DNA of 64,000 nucleotides from Petrimonas sp. (GTDB lineage: Bacteria > Bacteroidota > Bacteroidia > Bacteroidales > Dysgonomonadaceae). Below the pieces are notes generated by a model. The model did not search any database. It was not told the DNA's origin and was given only the letters and a program-made list of their open reading frames with translations. A program made the position numbers and the translations under genes. The stretch covers positions 124,001 to 188,000 of the forward strand of contig DUNG01000005.1 of NCBI GenBank assembly GCA_012839475.1, read 5' to 3'. Shown here one piece after another: positions 10,115 to 19,200 of this stretch (the stretch's first letter is position 1; every line of letters begins with the position of its first letter).

Positions 10115-11494
10115 TTATAATTTCCATCCTTCCCTGTATTCGTAATGCAGGAATTGGTCGGCTTCCGGCATATTGGGGAACGAGAATTTTACAGGATCGA
10201 AATCCAGACTTTGGTAACTCATCTTTTCCCTTAACTCGGGCCTTAACGCGATATTTCCCAGCAACACTGTTTCGGTTAGCGGCCCTGCCCAATCGAAATT
10301 TGATCCGGCCGGTTCACCTCCTTTACAAGCGAGGATCCATTCCTGACGGTGTCCGGGAGAGGACTTGAGATACGGTTCAGGTCTTTGATAAGTATCATTC
10401 AATGATTTTGGTAAGAGTTGGTCGCCTAAAATGACTCCTTTACTTCCCAAGTACAACACGCCGCCCGCACCCATCTGAACTCCGGGAGCTATCTCGGCTA
10501 AGCGTGGTGGGCGTAATCCACCATCGTACCACGTCAACCGTAATGGAGGCATATTTTCCCTTGCCGGGAAATCGTAAGTAACCATGGAGCCAAGCGGGAA
10601 AGAATCGCCGTTAACCAACGTGGATGTTCCTTGAATAGTAGTCGGATATTTTAGCTTCAGTATCCTGAAAATCGAATCGAAGGAGTGGCAACCAATATCA
10701 CCAAGCGCACCTGTGCCGTAATCGAGCCATCCACGCCAATTGAAAGGGTGATAGGAGGGATGATAGGGACGCAATGGTGCCGGCCCTGTGAATAAATCCC
10801 AATCAAGGGTTTCGGGTACCGGAGGAGTACCTTCCGGGCGTTTTACACCTTGTGGCCAGTAGGTGTCGGATAGGCCTCTGTTTGGACGATCTGTCCAGAC
10901 GTGAACTTCTTCAATAGTTCCAATTGCTCCATCGTGAATCATCTCCTGCAATCTGCGAGGCCCATCTCCGGCTTGTCCCTGATTACCCATTTGGGTAGCT
11001 ACTTTATATTCACGGGCTGCTTCAGCCAGCATTCTTGCCTCGTACACCGTGTGAGTAAGCGGTTTTTCCGTGTAAACGTGCTTTCCTCTTCTGATGGCTT
11101 CCATGCTGATAATGGCGTGTGTGTGATCGGGTGTGGCAACGATGACAGCATCAATATCCTTTTGTTTATCCAGCATGACGCGATAATCTTTATATCGCTG
11201 CGCTTTCGGATAAATGTTAAATACATTTTCTACCGAATTATTCCAGTCAACATCGCAAAGCGCTACAATATTCTCTGTTTTGGCAACGTCTTCCAAATCG
11301 CCACGCCCCATTCCTCCGATTCCGACTCCGGCAACGTTCAGTTTATCGCTGGGAGCGATATATCCCAGACCCGAAACAGCATGGGCGGGGACAATGGTCA
11401 GCCCGCTAATGGCCAGCGCCGAGGTTCCAATAAACTCTCGCCGACTGATTTTTGTTGAATTCATAGACTTCATGAGTAAAGATGTTTTATTCAT
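10115..11494 (-). CDS. Gfo/Idh/MocA-family oxidoreductase with Tat signal
   Basis: This is an NAD(P)-dependent sugar or polyol dehydrogenase of the exported Bacteroidetes type; the substrate is unknown. A twin-arginine motif SRREFIG lies at about residues 18-24, followed by a hydrophobic stretch. The Rossmann motif VGIGGMGRG, CDVDW, the catalytic-loop motif YTEKPLTHTV and a C-terminal Gfo/Idh domain follow. 459 residues is typical for the secreted subfamily. The start ATG overlaps the DUF1080 stop by eight bases (ATGAATAA); ATGs at 11473 and 11464 are alternatives. Coupling to a DUF1080 protein suggests oxidation of sugars to 3-keto forms, which is inference. The region is visibly more AT-rich than the ilv block. 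Confidence 0.9.
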   Translation of the reverse strand: MNKTSLLMKSMNSTKISRREFIGTSALAISGLTIVPAHAVSGLGYIAPSDKLNVAGVGIGGMGRGDLEDVAKTENIVALCDVDWNNSVENVFNIYPKAQRYKDYRVMLDKQKDIDAVIVATPDHTHAIISMEAIRRGKHVYTEKPLTHTVYEARMLAEAAREYKVATQMGNQGQAGDGPRRLQEMIHDGAIGTIEEVHVWTDRPNRGLSDTYWPQGVKRPEGTPPVPETLDWDLFTGPAPLRPYHPSYHPFNWRGWLDYGTGALGDIGCHSFDSIFRILKLKYPTTIQGTSTLVNGDSFPLGSMVTYDFPARENMPPLRLTWYDGGLRPPRLAEIAPGVQMGAGGVLYLGSKGVILGDQLLPKSLNDTYQRPEPYLKSSPGHRQEWILACKGGEPAGSNFDWAGPLTETVLLGNIALRPELREKMSYQSLDFDPVKFSFPNMPEADQFLHYEYREGWKL

Positions 11495-12542
11495 TGGTTA
11501 TTGGGGTCAAAACTATGTTTCTGTATGAAATAGCCGTGTGATCTCCTTGAAGATAAATCGGGCCCGGAGCATGAATATCCGATTGTATGGCACCTCCGGT
11601 CGCTCCCTCCACAGGCTGATTGTCGATAATTGTTACACCATTCAGCTTCACGGTAACATGACGTTTGTAAAGTGTAATATCCAATTCCTGCCATTCACCC
11701 GAAGGTTTTTCTGCTTTTACTGTTGGGGTTATTCTCGTGTAAATTGCTCCTAAGCTACCACCCCAATCAAGAGGACGTTCATAAGAATCGGCGACCTGTA
11801 CTTCATACATTCCACGGAGATAAACACCGCTGTTACTTCCGGGAGGAGTGTTTACTTCTAATTTCAGGTTAAAATCTTCAAACTCCTCTTCGGTACGCAA
11901 ATTTCCATATCGAATGTGATCTTGTCCCTCCACTTGAGCCGGATCATTCGTGAGCACGCCATCCTTCATTGACCATCCGTTTTTCAAGTTATCTTCTATT
12001 AATTTCCATCCGGTAAGGTCGTTGTTATTTTTAATTAACTGTATGGGTTCGCCAAAACTTAGTTTACTTACATCTGGTGCAGGTCCCATTTCGGGCAGTT
12101 TAGCACCTCTTATATAAACGGAGTCGAGTCCAATGCCATCCACTTTCGGGCTTAGATAGTAACCCGAAATACTGTCTCCATCCCTTTTTAACTCAATCCA
12201 TGTCGGATATCTTCGCGATAATTGAGGTTTACCCTCCGCGTCTCTAGTTAACACTACATTTTTAGGATCTCTTCCGATGTATAGTTTGTCTCCGGCAACA
12301 TAAACATAAGGCAACCCATAAGCAACACTTCCGCCGCCCCACATAAGATCGGCATCCAAATACCCCTCTTCCTGTCTTACCTGAAGCCATCCAACGGAAC
12401 TTTGTCCAAAATCGAATGTCCATTGACCCAGATAGGAAGAAACGTCATCCTGAGGAACAGCGACAGTTGAGTCTTGCTTCTTTTCGCTGCACGACCCTAA
12501 GACAATCGCTAAAATTAAGCTTAAAATAGTTGATGTTCTCAT
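11487..12542 (-). CDS. DUF1080 (3-keto-disaccharide hydrolase-like) lipoprotein
   Basis: A lipobox (VLGSC) ends the signal peptide at about residue 18, so the protein is probably anchored in an envelope membrane. A small unassigned N-terminal beta-rich region (about 35-140) precedes the DUF1080 jelly-roll (about 155-350). The latter contains DLTGWKLI, GSNSGVYLRGMYEVQV, WQELDITLYKRHVTVKLNGV and IYLQGDHTAISYRNI, all usual for the family. Some DUF1080 proteins cleave 3-keto-glycosides, and the family often neighbours Gfo/Idh/MocA oxidoreductases, as here. The specific substrate cannot be read from the sequence. Confidence 0.9.
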   Translation of the reverse strand: MRTSTILSLILAIVLGSCSEKKQDSTVAVPQDDVSSYLGQWTFDFGQSSVGWLQVRQEEGYLDADLMWGGGSVAYGLPYVYVAGDKLYIGRDPKNVVLTRDAEGKPQLSRRYPTWIELKRDGDSISGYYLSPKVDGIGLDSVYIRGAKLPEMGPAPDVSKLSFGEPIQLIKNNNDLTGWKLIEDNLKNGWSMKDGVLTNDPAQVEGQDHIRYGNLRTEEEFEDFNLKLEVNTPPGSNSGVYLRGMYEVQVADSYERPLDWGGSLGAIYTRITPTVKAEKPSGEWQELDITLYKRHVTVKLNGVTIIDNQPVEGATGGAIQSDIHAPGPIYLQGDHTAISYRNIVLTPITNE

Positions 12543-12592
12543 AGTAAATAAAATTTAAAAACTGATTTTTTGCTTCTTGTTGTTATCAGCGC

Positions 12593-12600
12593 TAAAGATA
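12593..12600 (-). promoter_or_regulatory. Possible -7 box for the DUF1080 gene
   Basis: On the minus strand the sequence reads TATCTTTA, one base off TAnnTTTG, about 50 bases upstream of the DUF1080 start. Weak call, made only from position and similarity. Confidence 0.35.
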
Positions 12601-12642
12601 AAAAAAATGGCAATGATGCCAAAAAAAGGTTGCTTTTTTCTC

Positions 12643-12676
12643 AAAAAAAAAGAGCCGTCTCGAAATGAGACAGCTC
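12643..12676 (-). terminator. Rho-independent terminator of pdxA
   Basis: Read on the minus strand, GAGCTGTCTC and GAGACGGCTC form a ten-base stem with one mismatch around a short loop, followed by a run of nine T. It lies about 30 bases after the pdxA stop. A second, weaker hairpin (TGGCA/TGCCA, 12608-12621) followed by eight T lies beyond it. Confidence 0.88.
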
Positions 12677-12707
12677 CAGAATGTATAGAGAGATAGTGGT
12701 AAGCGTT

Positions 12708-13808
12708 TTACATGTCATCGTCTTCTTTCGTGAGATCGAGTTTCTCATCGTCCCTGCCCCGGTCGAAGAACATCTTCTTCAGCGGGTTGTCGCGTGCCTC
12801 ATCGTAGCTCTTTCGGTTGCGTACGATGTCAATTCCCAAGTATATGGCTTGGCGGAATGATTCGTCAGAGGCTTCGTTTTTCCCGGCAATATCGTACGCG
12901 GTACCATGGTCGGGTGAGGTACGTACAATAGGCAATCCAGCCGTGTAGTTGACCCCCGAATTCATGGCCAGCGTTTTGAAAGGGATTAATCCTTGGTCAT
13001 GATACATAGCCAGCACCGCATCGAATGCCGTGTGGCGTCCCGTGCCGAAGAACCCATCTGCGGCGAATGGTCCGGCGCAGAGGATTCGTTCGTTTTGTGC
13101 CTCTTTTATTGCTGGTTCAATTGTCTCCGTTTCTTCCTTCCCCAGGAGCCCGTTCTCGCCAGCGTGTGGATTCAGTCCCAGCACGGCAATGCGCGGGTTC
13201 TCGATAAGGAAATCCCTTTTCAGGGAATGGTCCAGTGTTCTTAACCTTTTCAGGATAAGCTCTTTGCTAATAGCGGACGGTACCTCGGAGATGGGTAGGT
13301 GGCCAGTCGTCACTGCTACCCGCAGCGATTCGCTCGCCAGGATCATCAATGCCTTATCATTACCTTTGGCGAAACGGTCCTCCAGGAACTCGGTGTGTCC
13401 CGGGAAAGTAAACCGTTCGCTCTGTATGCTATCCTTATTGATGGGAAGGGTGACCAACAGGTCTATTTTCCCATTGTTCAGGTCGTTCGCCGCGGTATCT
13501 AGCGCGATGAATGCCGATTCACCCGCTTCGCTGCTCGCGGTTCCAAGTTCGATTTTTGTCTCTTCTCTCACGCAATTCACCAGGTTCACCTTTCCGGCTT
13601 GCGCATCTTCGGCCCGGTTGATGATGTAAAAGTTGACCGACTTGTTTTCCAGTACTTTACGGTGATAGGATGCCGACTTCGAGGAGCCGTATATCACGGG
13701 AACGAACAGTTCCAGCTCCCGGGCATCCGAAAATGTTTTTATCAATAACTCGTACGCGATACTGTTGACATCGCCGTGAGTGATTCCTACTCTCGTTAAA
13801 TGTGACAT
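12708..13808 (-). CDS. pdxA: 4-hydroxythreonine-4-phosphate dehydrogenase
   Basis: PdxA oxidises 4-phosphohydroxy-L-threonine in the DXP-dependent pyridoxal phosphate pathway. Family motifs include VGITHGDVN at the N terminus, TTGHLPISEVP, LGLNPHAGENG, and MYHDQGLIPFKTLA with metal/substrate histidines, then RTSPDHGTAYDIAG. I chose the ATG at 13808, because the upstream in-frame ATG at 13835 would lie inside the -7 box. The protein ends in a highly acidic tail (LDLTKEDDDM). It sits between the DUF1080 gene and rlmN but has its own promoter and terminator. Confidence 0.94.
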   Translation of the reverse strand: MSHLTRVGITHGDVNSIAYELLIKTFSDARELELFVPVIYGSSKSASYHRKVLENKSVNFYIINRAEDAQAGKVNLVNCVREETKIELGTASSEAGESAFIALDTAANDLNNGKIDLLVTLPINKDSIQSERFTFPGHTEFLEDRFAKGNDKALMILASESLRVAVTTGHLPISEVPSAISKELILKRLRTLDHSLKRDFLIENPRIAVLGLNPHAGENGLLGKEETETIEPAIKEAQNERILCAGPFAADGFFGTGRHTAFDAVLAMYHDQGLIPFKTLAMNSGVNYTAGLPIVRTSPDHGTAYDIAGKNEASDESFRQAIYLGIDIVRNRKSYDEARDNPLKKMFFDRGRDDEKLDLTKEDDDM

Positions 13809-13832
13809 GCTTTGTTTTTTTTCCTTTCCCGG

Positions 13833-13840
13833 CAAATATA
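13833..13840 (-). promoter_or_regulatory. -7 box of the pdxA promoter
   Basis: The minus strand reads TATATTTG, a perfect TAnnTTTG match, about 25 bases before the pdxA ATG at 13808. It rules out the longer start at 13835. Confidence 0.7.
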
Positions 13841-13893
13841 CGATTATTCAGGTGGAAATGGAACCCATTGGGGCGATTTTATCTAAAAATAGC

Positions 13894-14922
13894 TTAACGT
13901 TTGTTCACGGTCGAAAGCATCCCGCAAGCGGCCAATATGTCCTCTCCCTTTGATGCCCGTATGGTGCAAGTAATCCCCTTGGCGGTCAGGAAATCGCGAA
14001 ATTTAATCATGTTCGCCTCAGGTGAGGGGCGCAAGTTACTGTTGGGGATAACGTGAAATCTGATCAGGTTAACCCTGCAGCTTAGTCCCCCGAGCAGTTT
14101 CAGTAGTTCCCGGGCGTGCAGGGGCGAGTCGTTCACCCCATCGAACATGATATACTCGAACGAGAGGCGACGCTGCTTGCTCCAGTCATACTCCTGCAAC
14201 AACTCGATTAGCGATGCCGCTGGTGTTGATTTCTCGATGGGCATCAAGGCTAACCGCTCCTCCGGGAAGGGGTTGTGGAGGCTGATGGCCAGGTGACACC
14301 TACTCTCCTGGAGGAAACGCTTCAGGTTTGCCTTAACCCCAATGGTCGATAGGGTGATTCGCCTGGGGCTCCAGGCAAGACCATATTCCGCTTGTAGTAG
14401 TTCAAGTGCTTTCTGCACGTTGTCGTAGTTGTCCAGCGGCTCGCCCATCCCCATGACCACCAGGTTGGTTATCGCCTCGGAGTCGGGTGCAGAGTAGAGT
14501 TGGTTTAGTATCTCCGTCACGGTTAGGTTGCCTTGAAAACCCTGCTTTCCGGTCAAGCAGAAGTCGCACCCCATGCGGCAGCCCACCTGCGATGAGACGC
14601 AGAGGGTGAGTCGCTCCCTGTCTGGAATGGTTACCGTTTCGACGAACTGGCCGTTGTTCGTTTTGAACAGCATTTTCCGCGTGTCGTCTGCCGAGGTTTG
14701 TACTTCCAGCGGATCCGACCGTCCCACCTCGAATTTCCCCGAGAGAAGTTCCCTGTTTTTGAGGGAAATATTGGTCATCTCGTCGATACCCTTCACCCGC
14801 TTCACGTATACCCAGTCGGCCACCTGCTTGCCGGTAAACTTGGGAAGTCCCATTTCTATCATCGCTTCGGTGATCTCTGGCAGGGTCATTCCCAGTAAAA
14901 AGCGCTTTTGTTCCTGTTCCAT
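13894..14922 (-). CDS. rlmN: 23S rRNA (adenine-2503-C2)-methyltransferase
   Basis: This radical-SAM enzyme methylates A2503 of 23S rRNA and A37 of some tRNAs. The 342 residues show the cluster motif CRMGCDFC, an MGMGEPLDNYDNV loop, RRITLSTIG and SLHNPFPEERLALMP. A C-terminal AACGM contains the conserved cysteine used in catalysis. The N terminus (GKQVADWVY) matches the accessory domain of the family. It has its own upstream -7 box, and its gene starts 233 bases from the decayed hydrolase gene. Confidence 0.95.
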   Translation of the reverse strand: MEQEQKRFLLGMTLPEITEAMIEMGLPKFTGKQVADWVYVKRVKGIDEMTNISLKNRELLSGKFEVGRSDPLEVQTSADDTRKMLFKTNNGQFVETVTIPDRERLTLCVSSQVGCRMGCDFCLTGKQGFQGNLTVTEILNQLYSAPDSEAITNLVVMGMGEPLDNYDNVQKALELLQAEYGLAWSPRRITLSTIGVKANLKRFLQESRCHLAISLHNPFPEERLALMPIEKSTPAASLIELLQEYDWSKQRRLSFEYIMFDGVNDSPLHARELLKLLGGLSCRVNLIRFHVIPNSNLRPSPEANMIKFRDFLTAKGITCTIRASKGEDILAACGMLSTVNKR

Positions 14923-15010
14923 CTATTTTCCGTTTTCCTCTCGATTGATTCTTGATTCACGTCATCCCTTTTTCTTATCTATTCAGGTCGTAACGTCAAC
15001 CGTCAGGATG

Positions 15011-15018
15011 CAAAGATA
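15011..15018 (-). promoter_or_regulatory. -7 box upstream of rlmN
   Basis: The minus strand reads TATCTTTG, a perfect TAnnTTTG, about 90 bases before the rlmN ATG. No clear -33 TTTG is visible. Confidence 0.6.
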
Positions 15019-15136
15019 ACATCAATCGACCGTATCCACAGCATAGGCGCTTCAGTTTTTCCTCATCTTATCGACTGGATAGATTCAAATGTTTTTTTAA
15101 AATGGTGTTGTTCATATGCAAATCGGGTTTTTTATG

Positions 15137-15144
15137 TAGGTTTG
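15137..15144 (+). promoter_or_regulatory. -7 box upstream of the hydrolase pseudogene
   Basis: TAGGTTTG fits TAnnTTTG and lies 11 bases before the old start codon. The decayed gene may therefore still be transcribed. Confidence 0.5.
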
Positions 15145-15155
15145 TATAAAAAACG

Positions 15156-15635
15156 ATGAAACAAACAATTATTTTAACCTTATTCGCATGCTTCATGACA
15201 ATGACCTTATCGTAGCAAGAGAACCCCATCTTGCTGTTTCCCGACGGTGCGCACCTCTCGGCCATGGCCAGCACGGCCTATCGGATACCCCCCTATCCGG
15301 CGGTCGACAGGTTTGATGAGGTGAGCCTTCGCCCCGATTTCTGTATCCTCGTTTCCCCGGCTAACCTATCGGGTGACGATTTTTCCATATCACCCGAGCT
15401 GCAGGTCGATGGCGATACACTTCCCACGCTCCTCATCCAGACGCAAGACGATAGCAACCATATCAACAGCAGCCTGTTTTACTTCCACGCGCTGAAGTAG
15501 GCCAAGTTGCCGGCCGGGATGCATATCTACCCATCGGGCGGGCATGGGTACGGGCTTCGCAACACGGGACATACCGTGAACGAGTGGCCCTACCGGGTTC
15601 TCGCTTGGTTAAGGGATATGGGGGTACTGGAGTAG
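15156..15635 (+). pseudogene. Decayed alpha/beta-hydrolase (esterase/BD-FAE-like)
   Basis: One reading frame from ATG 15156 to TAG 15633 carries two in-frame TAG stops (15213 and 15498). Read through them, it gives a signal peptide, then QENPILLFPDGA, HLSAMASTAY, SLRPDFCILVSPANL, LLIQTQDDSN, MHIYPSGGHGYGL and AWLRDMGVLE. These match in order the segments of secreted Bacteroidetes alpha/beta-hydrolases related to acetyl-xylan esterases. The stretch between the N-terminal strand and the post-nucleophile helix is missing, apparently including most of the oxyanion and nucleophile (GxSxG) region. It totals 160 codons, against roughly 280-300 for an intact relative. The 3' end overlaps the opposing deacetylase gene by 46 bases. 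Confidence 0.8.
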
Positions 15636-16279
15636 TAGCGGTTTCTTGAAAGTTTGGGCATACCCGGGATCAGCTCGAAGGTGTATCCTTCTCTTTGCAA
15701 CCACTCGATGGATCGGGGGAGCGCGAACTTCATGTTTTTTTCTGCTTTCAGTGAATCGTGGAATACGATGATGGAGCCATCGCGCGTGTACCTTTTCACG
15801 TTATCCAAAACCTGTTCCGGCAATAACTTCACATTATAATCGCGTGTGACCACATCCCACATCACTATTTTGTATCCTTTTTTCTTGAGTAGGTGCGGTT
15901 GCGGGAAGATCATGTGGCCGTGGGGTGGGCGGAACAGGTTGGAGGTGATTAAACGTCCTGCTTCCAACGTGTCATCCACGAATCGGTTGGACGTGGTTAG
16001 CCATCCTTGTAGGTGATGGAAGGTGTGGTTTCCCACTTGGTGACCACATTCCAGGATCTCCTCGTAGAGGTAGGGGTATTTACGCACGTTATCGCCCACG
16101 CAGAAAAAGGTGGCTTTCACGTTGTACCTATCCAGTTGGTTCAACACCCAAGGGGTGATCTCTGGGATGGGACCATCATCGAAGGTTAGGTATACCGTCT
16201 TTTGGTGTGGCTTTTTCACGCGCCAGAGGGCGTTAGGATAGAGCACCCTATATAGCAACGGGGGTTGTTCGATCATCAT
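15590..16279 (-). CDS. Polysaccharide deacetylase (NodB-type, CE4)
   Basis: This enzyme should remove N- or O-acetyl groups from a glycan such as peptidoglycan or a surface polysaccharide. The NodB motifs appear in order: TFDDGP (catalytic Asp and metal Asp), HTFHH (zinc histidines), RPPHGHM, WDVVTRDYN and IIVFHDS. The 229 residues have no clear signal peptide; the N terminus (LLYRVLYPNALWRV) is moderately hydrophobic. It follows the DUF2723 gene by 15 bases on the same strand, so they are probably cotranscribed. Its last codons overlap the decayed hydrolase gene. The start could be either of two adjacent ATGs. Confidence 0.92.
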   Translation of the reverse strand: MMIEQPPLLYRVLYPNALWRVKKPHQKTVYLTFDDGPIPEITPWVLNQLDRYNVKATFFCVGDNVRKYPYLYEEILECGHQVGNHTFHHLQGWLTTSNRFVDDTLEAGRLITSNLFRPPHGHMIFPQPHLLKKKGYKIVMWDVVTRDYNVKLLPEQVLDNVKRYTRDGSIIVFHDSLKAEKNMKFALPRSIEWLQREGYTFELIPGMPKLSRNRYYSSTPISLNQARTR

Positions 16280-16294
16280 ACGTGTCTTGATTTC

Positions 16295-19200
16295 TTATTC
16301 AGCCGAACCACTATACTGTTCCAGCAGGCGGGGGCTGAACTGTTGCATCATCCCCAGTGATTTTTGCATGACGCTCTCTTCGGTGGCTCTACCTACCGTG
16401 TCACCGGGTTCGGTTGTGTAGTATCCTTGCAGCGAACCATCGGTGATCTCCTTTAAAACCAGATCACCCAAGTAGGGAACTCCCGCGGTGTAAAACCTAT
16501 AGGCGTGCTGCAACAGCTCATCAGTTATCGCGATGTAGTTCTCTTTATCGTGTTGCTGGTATACCCGCGTGATGAGCAACATGGGGTTGATGTTGTTGTA
16601 GATCACGTCGCTCATCGTGTTGGATAGTTGAGCGGGCCTTAACCGCGTGAACCAGTTCAGGTTGGTATCTATTCGCGCCTTGATGGTTTCGATAAGGGCC
16701 TCTGCTTTCCCCTCTTCACCCAGTCGGTAGTAGGCTTGCGCGAACATTACCCCATCACTCCCGTACCGTACGGCCGAGTCGGGAACGATTCCCGTTACTT
16801 TATCGAGGGCGGTCAACGCCTTTTCGTTTTCACCTGCCTCCACGAGCGCGTTCACCAGTTGCGAGAAGTAGAGCCGGTAGGTGGAGAGCATCCTCCTGCA
16901 GGTCTCGTCGAGGTAGATGTCTGGGTTCTCTTCCAGGCCGCCCCACCGGAACTTGTTCACCATGTTGTCGTAGGCGGCGTAGATGTTCACTCCACCGTGT
17001 AGCGGGGCTCCCGGGACCACCTGGTAGGAGAGCCCGTTTAGTGAGAAGTTGGTGTTCTGCAGGTTCATGTAGAGCGATGGCGTGATGGTAGTCGCGAAAT
17101 GTATGTCGCGCTCCCAATTTCCCTCGTTGATGTTGTTCAGTATCTCCATGATCATCAGCTCTTGACGGTAGATAGCCTGTTTACCCGCTAGGCTGATGTG
17201 CATCCGGTCTGACGGTGAAGCGGCCAATCGTTCCCAGTCGACATTTGCAGAGTCGACCTCCAGCCTTACCAGGTCGGATGGGATTACCTGTGTTTCTCCG
17301 GTGGTAAAGGGGTTTTTGGGCCTGTACTCCCCGGTACGTAACTGCTCCATGATCCGCTTTAGCGAGACGGTATCCCGGTAAGCACTCGGGTCAAAGTAGC
17401 TTCCGTAGCTGATGGGTGGAATATTGTTTTGCCGCAGTACATCTTCTATCTCCTTACGGGTGATGACGAACGCCGCGCTGCCCGCCTCGCCGGAATATTT
17501 GGGACGCTCCCATTTTATGGGTAGTGGAGTCGATTCGTAGGCTTGTCGCAGTAACTGATCCACGTACCATTCCGTTTGCAGGAAGCTGAGGTTGGTCACC
17601 CGTGCGTCGGTACGGAAACCCTCGGTCTCCTGCACGTACCAGAGCGGGTAGGTGTCGTTATCGCCGTTGGTGAAGATAATACCGTCTTCACCAACCCCAA
17701 CCAGGTAGTTCATACCGGTGTCTCGTGCCAGTGTACGGCCTGACCGGTCGTGGTCATCCCAGGTCTGGGAAACCATTTGCAGGGGGACGAACAGGCAGGC
17801 CGCCGTGGCCAGGGTCGTGGCGACGGTAGTGTTTTTGATTCGCTCTCTCAGGAAGAGGCTGATGCCGGCAACCCCCATCCCAATCCAGATGGCGAAGGCG
17901 TAAAACGAGCCGGCGTACGCGTAGTCCCTTTCACGTGGCTCAAAGGGGGTTTGGTTAAGGTAGAGGATGATGGCCAGGCCCGTCATGAAGAAGAGCATGA
18001 AGACGATAAGGAAGCTCTGCACTCCCCGCTCTTTCAGCTTTAGCTGGTAAAGGATCCCGATGATCCCGAGGAGCAGCGGCAGCATGTAATACTTATTGCG
18101 CCCTTTGTTATGGGCGATATCGGGGGCGATATCGTCTTGCGGCCCTAGTCCCAGCACATGCTCATCCACCACGGGGATACCGGTAATCCAGTTGCCCGAG
18201 GTGATACCTCCATCGGCTTGAATATCGTTTTGCCTACCAGAGAAGTTCCACATGAAGTAGCGCCAGTACATGAAGTTGACCTGGTAGTTGGCCATGAACT
18301 TCAGGTTTTGCCAGAAGGTGGGCTTTTTATTTTGATCGGTCACCCCTCCCCATCGCTCGTATCCCCGGATATGGTTCACGAACGACGGGTTGTTGCTGGT
18401 CGAGTGCATCCTGGGGAACAGCATCGTGTGGGTATACTTGTAGATGGGTGAGGTTACCTTCTCGTACCGGTCTTTCTCATCCGGGTCGTTCTTTATCACC
18501 TGTTGGTAGGAGGTTCGTTCCCCTTTCATAATAGCCACCCCGTTGCCATCCCGTTCGATACGCGATGCGTAGGTAGTGCCGTGGACGAGCGGTGTTTGTC
18601 CGTACTGTTCACGGTTTAAGAATCTTCCCAGCGAGAAGATATCTTCCGGCGAGTTTAGGTCGAGTGGGGGGTTGGCACTGGAACGGATAGGAATGATCGC
18701 GTAGGCCGAGAAGCCCACCAGGATGACCATCAACATCGCCATTGTAAGGTGGATGAATTGGTTGTTCAATTTTTTATACTTGAACGCGAAGTACGCACCA
18801 GCGGCTACAAGGATGGCCCACAGCAAGGCGCTGTTGCCGATGAAGAGGATACCCGTCAGCCCAAGGCTGAAGAAGAAAGCGGTCCGTGCCCTCGACTCCT
18901 CTCCCTTCCTGGAGAGCGTTTCAAAGAGTCCCCACGAGAGGCTTGCTACTAACAGGATGAGGTACACCAGGACGCCGCTGTTGTACGAGAGCCCTAGCGT
19001 GTTCACGAAAAAGAGCTCGAACCAGCCGCCCACCTTGGTGAAGCCCGGAATAATGCCCCATAGCACTACGACAATGATTCCGAAGGAGGCTATCAGTGCC
19101 AGCAAAACTCCTTTTAACGTGGGTGTGTCATTTTTCTTGAAGTAGTAGACCAAAACGATGGCTGGAATACAGAGCAAATTCAGGAGGTGCACACCTATCG

